This document shows positions 43,746 to 49,363 of a stretch of 49,363 nt of DNA, in pieces. The notes beneath the pieces are model-generated. The model was not told the DNA's origin. It saw only the letters and a program-made list of their open reading frames with translations, and made no database searches. The DNA is from Eubacterium sp. (GTDB taxonomy: Bacteria; Bacillota; Clostridia; Lachnospirales; Lachnospiraceae). The DNA lies in NCBI GenBank assembly GCA_017430325.1, contig JAFRNE010000017.1, forward strand, positions 1-49,363, written 5' to 3'. How positions within the stretch are numbered: the first letter of the stretch is position 1; each line of letters opens with the position of its first letter. Made by a program: the position numbers and the translations under genes.

Positions 43746-45035
43746 ATGGACAACATAAAGCAGATTACAGCAGGAGATTATACATCAGTATATAGTTGTG
43801 TCGACTATCCAAACGTAAGGATATGTGTAAGACTTGATGAGAAGGTGGATGGAGACTTGCTTAGCGAAGCAACACAGAAAACGGCCGAGAGGTATCCGTA
43901 TTTCTGTGTGAAGCTTATACGCGGAGAAAAGGAATATTATCTGGAGGACAATCCACTTCCTGTAAAGACTTTCAATCAGAATACGTCGGCAGCGCTGCAG
44001 ACAGAGGAAACTAATTACCATGTCTGGGCTGTATGTTATTACGATGATTTCATATATTTTGATGTATTTCACGGGCTTGCTGACGGTAATCATATGTTTA
44101 GGATGCTCTCGACACTTCTTTATTATTACATGTCTGAGAAATACGGAGATGCTATGGCTGAGGACATTCTGACACTGGAGGTTCCTATAGCAGACGAAGA
44201 ACCAACGGATCCGATAGATGAACTCGAACTGCCGGAGACTTTAAGCATGCCGGAGAGACAGGATCCGGAGCATCATCCGGCGTTCAAATGTATTGAGGAT
44301 GGAAAAGCTGAAGCGGGCGAACATGTATTTTATGATATTGCCATACCGGAAGCAGAGTTTGTCCGTTTCACTTCCGAATATGATTCCACACCTGGAAATA
44401 TGATAACGCTTCTTGCTGCCCGCGCTTTCGACAGCCTGTTCCCGAACAGTGATAAGCCGCCGGTAGGTAATTATTTTATCAACGGCCGCGCTATGCTCGG
44501 TGCGAAGAATACTCAGCATAACTGTTTTGCCATGGCGAGAATGGAGTATGACAGAACGGTAAAGGCGATGGACTTTAGAGAGCAGTGCAGGTTTTATCGA
44601 GAGAAGACACGCTTCTATGCCAGTCCGGAATTCGTTAGAAATTATATGCTCAGCCTTGCGATAAGGGTGAATATGCTGAGGCAGATTTCTTCTATGGATG
44701 TGAGAGAGCAGATGATAAATGGCGTGATGGCTTCCATAAAACCGTTCATTACCTATGGCGTAAGCTACGTCGGAAAATGGAAATATGCATCAATGGAGAA
44801 GCACATAAAGGAGCTTTGGTCTCATGTTGTGGGTCGCAGTGAGATAAGCATAGAGATGAATGCTGTCAGCGGAAATATATTTGTTTCGTATCAGCAGGGA
44901 ATAAAGGATGAAATATACGTTAAAGCATTTATGGAACAGCTGGACAGCTTCAATATTCCATACAAGCTTGTGAGAAAGGTGACTATAGATACTGGCAGAG
45001 GAAGTCTGAGTCAGAGACAGTATTTGGTGAGATAA
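43746..45035 (+). CDS. Condensation/acyltransferase-fold protein with HxxxDG motif
   Basis: 429 residues. The active-site motif HGLADG (within FDVFHGLADGNHMFRMLSTLLYYYM, about residues 113-118) marks the chloramphenicol-acetyltransferase-like superfamily, which includes condensation domains, alcohol O-acetyltransferases and papA-type acyltransferases. The general base His and the DG are intact. Substrates are unknown; no carrier protein or synthetase gene is adjacent. No signal peptide or membrane segment is obvious. AAAAGGGCGGG precedes the ATG by a few bases. It is preceded by a repeat region and followed by a frame of uncertain status. Confidence 0.7.
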   Translation: MDNIKQITAGDYTSVYSCVDYPNVRICVRLDEKVDGDLLSEATQKTAERYPYFCVKLIRGEKEYYLEDNPLPVKTFNQNTSAALQTEETNYHVWAVCYYDDFIYFDVFHGLADGNHMFRMLSTLLYYYMSEKYGDAMAEDILTLEVPIADEEPTDPIDELELPETLSMPERQDPEHHPAFKCIEDGKAEAGEHVFYDIAIPEAEFVRFTSEYDSTPGNMITLLAARAFDSLFPNSDKPPVGNYFINGRAMLGAKNTQHNCFAMARMEYDRTVKAMDFREQCRFYREKTRFYASPEFVRNYMLSLAIRVNMLRQISSMDVREQMINGVMASIKPFITYGVSYVGKWKYASMEKHIKELWSHVVGRSEISIEMNAVSGNIFVSYQQGIKDEIYVKAFMEQLDSFNIPYKLVRKVTIDTGRGSLSQRQYLVR

Positions 45036-45118
45036 AATCACTTCTCAACTCTTATGTTCTTCAGGCAGAATTCCCTGAGGATCCTAAGTATAGAAAATAC
45101 CAAGGTTTAGGGTGTGAG

Positions 45119-45373
45119 TTGGGAGATAATACCTCAATAAAAGATTTCTCGGAATATCTAAAAAAGCTGACAAGTGTTTCGGATACGTATATAATGTACC
45201 ATGATATCAAGGAGAAGCTTGATCGTAGAACTGCTTCCGTTCAGAAGCTTGAAGAAGTCGTCGGTATAAATAAAGCGAATGCCAATACTAAATTAAATGA
45301 GATTAAGGAAGCTGCTAAATTCCGGGAAAATAAGACTGATATTTATATAGACGCTGGAGAGGTTTTCGTATGA
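45119..45373 (+). CDS. Small gene or remnant, translationally coupled to the histidine kinase
   Basis: 84 residues from TTG 45119, helical and charged (YLKKLTSVSDTYIMYHDIKEKLDRRTASVQ...). The only upstream aid is a weak AGGGTG. The frame stays open upstream to 44924, and the 75 codons or so before TTG read like protein (e.g. VFGEIKSLLNSYVLQAEFPEDP), yet contain no ATG, GTG or TTG start. This suggests the 3' part of a longer gene whose front was lost when the acyltransferase gene came to lie there. The stop overlaps the kinase ATG (ATGA). No family is recognised. Confidence 0.45.
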   Translation: MGDNTSIKDFSEYLKKLTSVSDTYIMYHDIKEKLDRRTASVQKLEEVVGINKANANTKLNEIKEAAKFRENKTDIYIDAGEVFV

Positions 45374-48195
45374 AGGATAAAAAACAAGGAACGTTAAATG
45401 GTTGGATCACAGCAGGGAAGATTCTTCTCTTTCTTATGCTGGCTTTTAATATCTTTGTTTTGATCGTTTACGGAATGATCGTTAAAAGTGATCCGCTGGA
45501 AGGTATATCGATCCAATATGTAAAGGATTGGGATGTTACAAACGGTGAAAATGGAGACCAGACGATCAGTGCCAGACTTCCTGAAAAAATACAGGATAAC
45601 GAATATTTATTCTTTGAAACCCGTAATGATGCAGCCGTTTATATAAACGGTAAACTCAGAAAGGATTTCGTTGAGAAAAGAGATGTAAATGTTCCAGGAG
45701 GATCTCTCAAGAGATTTATAATGTCGGTTCCTTTAATGGCAGAGGATTCGGGCGGAGAGCTTGTTATAGAAAGAAAAGCTGTTCAGAAGATCGATAAGGA
45801 AATTAATGAAATGTTTATCGCCACACGTTACAGTGCGCTGGGACATTTCCTCAAGTCCAACGGATCATCATTTTTATTATCCTTTATCATAATGATCTTT
45901 TCATTTGTAGCTTTTGTGGTAAGTATCGTCCTCAGGGTCATGTACAAACAGAAGATCGATATGACCTATGGAGCACTGGGAATCTTTCTTATTGCCGCAT
46001 GGCTTATTTCGGATTCATATCTTTTCCCGATCATTATCGGCGCTGACCATGTGGGCGGTCTCATGAACTTTTTCTTCTGTCTTATGATGCCTCTTGCATT
46101 GGGAGCTTACCTGTTTGCGGTACAGCGCGGCAGATATAAAAAGAGTATGTCTGTGCTGATGATCTTATCCATACTGAATGCAACGATCTGGCCGGTATTT
46201 CACTTCACAGGCTTCATACCTTTCTATAAGCTGCGTGACCTGGCAAATGCCACACTTGTTGTCCTTGCGGCAGCGGGTATTGCAATCCTTATTGCTGATG
46301 CCATCAAGAAAAATACAAGCGAATACCGTTATACCTTCATAGGTTTCCTTGGCTTTTTCATCGGATGTATCATAGCTCTGTTTGAGGTCATTCTCAATGT
46401 CGGTTTCAAGGCACAGACAGTACCGATGGTCTTCGGACTTGGCTTCCTGCTGACCTTTATCGTTATCCAGCAGGTAAATGATCTGAGAAAGATAAATATG
46501 GAGAAGCAGCGCGCCATCGATATTTCCGAGGCAAAGACAAGATTCCTTGCGAGCATGTCTCACGAGATCAGAACGCCTATCAATGCGATCCTCGGTATGA
46601 ATGAGATGATACTCCGCGAAAATAATGACAAGGCCATCGAGGAATATTCAAGAAATATCAAGAGCTCAGGCAAGATGCTCCTGATGCTTGTTAACGATGT
46701 CCTTGATTTCTCAAAGATCGAGGCCGGAAAGCTTGAGATAAGGGATAACGATTTCCTCATGTCGGATATGCTGTACGATGTTATTTCTCTTGTGAAGGAA
46801 AGGGCAGAAGAAAAGAACCTGAACCTTACAGCAGAGATAACCTCAGAGGTGCCGAATTCTGTCAGAAGTGATGAATTCAGGATCAGACAGATCCTTGTAA
46901 ATATAATGAATAACGCTGTCAAATATACTGAAGAGGGTACAGTAACCCTTAAGGTTGGCGGCAGCTATACGGAGGATGGCTATAACCTTGATCTGGTGAT
47001 CAAGGATACCGGAAAGGGTATCCGTAAGGAGGACCAGGAGTATCTGTTTGAAGCCTTCTCCAGGGCGGATGTTAAGTCTAATGCCAACATAGAGGGTACA
47101 GGGCTTGGCCTTGCCATAGTAAAGAGCATAGTTGATTCCATGCATGGCGAGATCGGTGTCGAGAGCGAATATGGTGTCGGATCCGAGTTCCGTGTCATGC
47201 TTCCGATAAAATATAATGATAAAGAACCTCTCAGAAGTGATTTCATGGATCACAGGGTAGAGAAGGAGACCACCAAGGCAGAAAGCAGCTTTATCGCTCC
47301 GGATGCAAAGGTTCTGGCGGTTGATGATAATCAGTCAAATCTGACTATAGTCAAGCTGTTCCTGAAGAAGAACGGTATCGTGCCTGATCTTTGCAAGAGC
47401 GGCAGTCGTGCTATAGAGCTGTGTAAGGAGAATAAATATGACCTTATCCTTCTGGATCATATGATGCCAAGTCCCGACGGAATCGAGACACTTCAGGTGA
47501 TCAGGACGGATGCTGCTTCTCTCAATAAAGAGACAAAGGCTGTTGTTCTTACTGCAAATGCAGTTGCAGGCAGCAGACAGATGTATATGAATGCAGGTTT
47601 TGATGACTATCTTACAAAGCCTCTTGATTCAGATATTCTTGAAGAGACCGTGAAAAAGATGCTTCCTGCGGACAAGGTGAAGGATGCGAAGACTATTAGT
47701 GAGCCGGCGACAGTGAGTGTGAAGAGTGCTGCTAAGGCTGTCGGTGCATCGCTGACCAAGAATGGACGCAACGGAGACGGCGTTGTATTTGATACGGGAC
47801 TCGAAAATATTGAAGCTGTCAATATGGATGCAGCATCCCTCAGAGACAGACTCTCGAAACTTAAGGGTATGGATTATGAGGCTGCACTCAAATACTGCGG
47901 TGGTGAAGAATCGCTGCTTCAGGAGATCATCGGAGATATTTCCAGGGAAGGTGCAGAACGTGCCGAGAGAATGAAGAAGAGTCTTGAGGCGCAGGATATC
48001 AGGGCTTATGAGATAGAGGCTCATACTATCAAGAGCTCCATGGCGACTATAGGTCTGCAGGATTTCAGCGACAGAGCAAGAGAGCATGAGTTTGCAGCTA
48101 AAGAAAGTAATAACGAGTTTATAAGCGAGAATGCAGAGGGCTTTGTCAGTGATTATCTCGAACTGTGTAATAAGCTTTCTGAGTGCATCGGATAA
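45370..48195 (+). CDS. Hybrid sensor histidine kinase with receiver and Hpt domains
   Basis: 941 residues. An N-terminal membrane segment (about 12-35), an extracellular beta-domain (about 40-150), then seven membrane segments (about 160-370, 7TMR-DISM-like). The kinase core has the H-box SMSHEIRTPINAILGMNEM (His 398), N-box NIMNNAVKYT, DTGKGI and GTGLGLAIVKS. The receiver (about 645-770) has DD near its start, the phospho-acceptor Asp 696 in LILLDHMMPS and Lys in LTKPLD. The C-terminal Hpt domain has EAHTIKSS (His 885). It is thus a complete His-Asp-His relay that should pass phosphate to a separate response regulator, not present in this window. The signal is unknown. Confidence 0.92.
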   Translation: MKDKKQGTLNGWITAGKILLFLMLAFNIFVLIVYGMIVKSDPLEGISIQYVKDWDVTNGENGDQTISARLPEKIQDNEYLFFETRNDAAVYINGKLRKDFVEKRDVNVPGGSLKRFIMSVPLMAEDSGGELVIERKAVQKIDKEINEMFIATRYSALGHFLKSNGSSFLLSFIIMIFSFVAFVVSIVLRVMYKQKIDMTYGALGIFLIAAWLISDSYLFPIIIGADHVGGLMNFFFCLMMPLALGAYLFAVQRGRYKKSMSVLMILSILNATIWPVFHFTGFIPFYKLRDLANATLVVLAAAGIAILIADAIKKNTSEYRYTFIGFLGFFIGCIIALFEVILNVGFKAQTVPMVFGLGFLLTFIVIQQVNDLRKINMEKQRAIDISEAKTRFLASMSHEIRTPINAILGMNEMILRENNDKAIEEYSRNIKSSGKMLLMLVNDVLDFSKIEAGKLEIRDNDFLMSDMLYDVISLVKERAEEKNLNLTAEITSEVPNSVRSDEFRIRQILVNIMNNAVKYTEEGTVTLKVGGSYTEDGYNLDLVIKDTGKGIRKEDQEYLFEAFSRADVKSNANIEGTGLGLAIVKSIVDSMHGEIGVESEYGVGSEFRVMLPIKYNDKEPLRSDFMDHRVEKETTKAESSFIAPDAKVLAVDDNQSNLTIVKLFLKKNGIVPDLCKSGSRAIELCKENKYDLILLDHMMPSPDGIETLQVIRTDAASLNKETKAVVLTANAVAGSRQMYMNAGFDDYLTKPLDSDILEETVKKMLPADKVKDAKTISEPATVSVKSAAKAVGASLTKNGRNGDGVVFDTGLENIEAVNMDAASLRDRLSKLKGMDYEAALKYCGGEESLLQEIIGDISREGAERAERMKKSLEAQDIRAYEIEAHTIKSSMATIGLQDFSDRAREHEFAAKESNNEFISENAEGFVSDYLELCNKLSECIG

Positions 48196-48383
48196 ATATA
48201 AAATGACCCGGCTTTTGAAGGAAAAAAGCCCTTCAGCCCGCTAAAGTAAACACTAAATTGTCGTTTACTAACAAAACAGGACATTATTTTCGTGAGGTTT
48301 GGTGAATTGACTATTTGCCTTATTTTGAATACTCTTAAAGTGGTACTAGGTGATAATAGGAAAAGACTATAAGAGGATTTGAT

Positions 48384-49175
48384 ATGAGCGAACTTTGTAG
48401 AATGGTAAATGTAAGCGGAGTCCTTACAAAGGACAGGATCAATGTATTGAAGACCAAAGGTGTCAATACAATATTCAGTAGTATCGAAATAACAGACGGA
48501 GTAGCTGACAGGGCTGATGCAATCGCGTCATTAGGTAGTGACGTTCATTCACTTGGACTTAAGTGGTGCGTGAATCTGGGGCTTGCCGCTCTCTATCAGG
48601 GAGTTGCATCTGAGGTTGGTACCGAGAACAGAATGTTTGTAAGAAAGGCCGAAAGAGCAGGCTTTGAAAATGTACATAAGCTCTTTACAAAGTTTGCAGG
48701 AGCAGGTGCAGCACCTGATTTCGTGCAGATCGAAGTGGAAGTATATAGTGAGATCACAGGACTAACTCTCAGCTTTGAGGAGCAGACAAGAATGATCAAT
48801 GCATGCATCAATGCGGCAAAGGCAGCAAGTCCGGAGTGCAGGATAATACTTGCAACAGCAGATAGTACGGATAATGAGAAAGCCAAGAAATGGTATAACC
48901 GTTTCCAGGTTTCCGGCGGTAAGGCATTTGATATTATTTCTCTTAAATACACTCTTGATGCTGAAACACTTTATGATCTCAGCTGCAACATGAGTGATCT
49001 TTCAAGAAGATTTGATAAGGATATCATGATCGACATCTCAGGTATGGATGATATTTCGTCAGCAAGTATCGGTCTTGAGGATATCGACAGTGCTATAAAT
49101 ATCGTTCCGCTTGATAAGGGCTTCGGAACAGTTTATTCGGACTTGGTCCTAGATAAGGCCAGTCTTGTGGCATAA
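48384..49175 (+). CDS. GH53 (endo-galactanase)-like protein, cytoplasmic, altered active site
   Basis: 263 residues, no signal peptide. The order of segments follows a GH53 arabinogalactan endo-beta-1,4-galactanase barrel: VLKTKGVNTI, VHSLGLKWCVNL, PDFVQIEVEV, INAAKAASPECRIILATA, GKAFDIISLKYT and RRFDKDIMIDISG. In GH53 the segment VQxGNE carries the acid/base Glu; here it reads VQIEVE (Glu 119 aligned), and the nucleophile segment VET reads IDI (Asp 217). Aromatic substrate residues and several loops are missing, and GH53 enzymes are usually 330-400 residues. It may be a pseudoenzyme or a carbohydrate sensor. Galactan is a pectin side chain, which fits the locus. AGAGGATTT precedes the ATG. 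The match is by eye only. Confidence 0.55.
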   Translation: MSELCRMVNVSGVLTKDRINVLKTKGVNTIFSSIEITDGVADRADAIASLGSDVHSLGLKWCVNLGLAALYQGVASEVGTENRMFVRKAERAGFENVHKLFTKFAGAGAAPDFVQIEVEVYSEITGLTLSFEEQTRMINACINAAKAASPECRIILATADSTDNEKAKKWYNRFQVSGGKAFDIISLKYTLDAETLYDLSCNMSDLSRRFDKDIMIDISGMDDISSASIGLEDIDSAINIVPLDKGFGTVYSDLVLDKASLVA

Positions 49176-49220
49176 ACTGGACAAAAATTGAACAGTAACA
49201 ATAGTAAAAGGACTGAGCAT

Positions 49221-49292
49221 ATGGCCAATGTCATTAAGTTAAGACGACAAAAAATAAGAAGAAACCGAATTACCTTCATAATAAAGGAGTAA
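49221..49292 (+). CDS. Possible 23-residue basic peptide
   Basis: ATG 49221 opens MANVIKLRRQKIRRNRITFI with stop at 49290-49292; nine of 23 residues are Arg or Lys. AAAGGACT lies about 8 bases upstream. The second half overlaps a terminator stem-loop, so it may be chance. Low confidence. Confidence 0.25.
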   Translation: MANVIKLRRQKIRRNRITFIIKE

Positions 49293-49308
49293 ATTCTGGT
49301 TTCTTTTT
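49259..49308 (+). terminator. Probable terminator after the GH53-like gene
   Basis: AAGAAACC (49259-49266) pairs with GGTTTCTT (49298-49305), with AATT/AATT further in, a loop of about 20-30 bases, and TTTTT at 49304-49308. Confidence 0.55.
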
Positions 49309-49363
49309 ATTTTGCGCGTATATTTCTTTTGTTGATTCTTAAAAACAGTTTAATTAGTATTCA

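Noticed and set aside
48307..48335. TTGACT-N17-TACTCT as promoter of the GH53-like gene
   Set aside because: The -10 matches only three of six positions; not strong enough to list.

Overview
The window looks like a chromosomal segment from a pectin-degrading, Gram-positive anaerobe of the Lachnospiraceae (Butyrivibrio/Lachnospira type). The evidence is AGGAGG-type ribosome binding sites, moderate GC, sortase-type cell-surface proteins, a ferredoxin-dependent pyruvate oxidoreductase, MATE pumps and an almost complete set of galacturonate genes. The genus is not resolved. No rRNA, tRNA, CRISPR array, prophage or insertion sequence was seen.

Layout. 1-8.6 kb: the 3' end of a Thr/Glu-rich surface protein, a cytoplasmic GH28 hydrolase, a MATE pump and a 1620-residue secreted adhesin. 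8.7-15 kb: an operon of a polyferredoxin, pyruvate:ferredoxin oxidoreductase (PFOR) and a GltD-like flavoprotein behind a promoter filled by a perfect palindrome. 15.2-17.2 kb: a membrane-anchored beta-lactamase-fold hydrolase. 17.4-24.7 kb: a LacI-family regulator, then kdgK, kduI, kduD, kdgA, pta and a diguanylate cyclase. 24.9-31.2 kb (minus strand): uxaC-uxaB-uxaA, a small unknown gene and a second MATE pump. 31.3-42.2 kb: a pectinesterase, an AraC regulator (minus), and an operon with a sugar ABC importer (binding protein and two permeases, no ATPase), a YesL-like protein, a sugar isomerase-like protein, a GH105 hydrolase, a second GH28 and a second KDG-kinase-like gene. 42.3-49.4 kb: a less clear accessory stretch with a lipoprotein, two coupled tiny genes and degenerate repeats, an HxxxDG acyltransferase, a gene remnant or small gene coupled to a hybrid histidine kinase, and a cytoplasmic GH53-like protein with altered active-site residues.

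How it works together (inference from families). Pectin oligomers enter through the ABC importer and are de-esterified and cut in the cytoplasm by CE8, GH28 and GH105 enzymes. Saturated galacturonate goes through UxaC, UxaB and UxaA to KDG. Unsaturated products go through KduI and KduD to KDG. KdgK and KdgA give pyruvate and glyceraldehyde-3-phosphate. PFOR oxidises pyruvate to acetyl-CoA, and Pta makes acetyl phosphate.

The most striking signal is the palindrome TGTAAGCGCTTACA. It lies in the spacer of near-identical promoters before the polyferredoxin-PFOR-GltD operon and before kdgK, and at the predicted start of the uxaCBA transcript. A cre-like relative precedes the ABC operon. This suggests that a dedicated electron-transfer module is co-regulated with uronate catabolism. 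It could return electrons from pyruvate oxidation to the NAD(P)H-consuming reductases UxaB and KduD.
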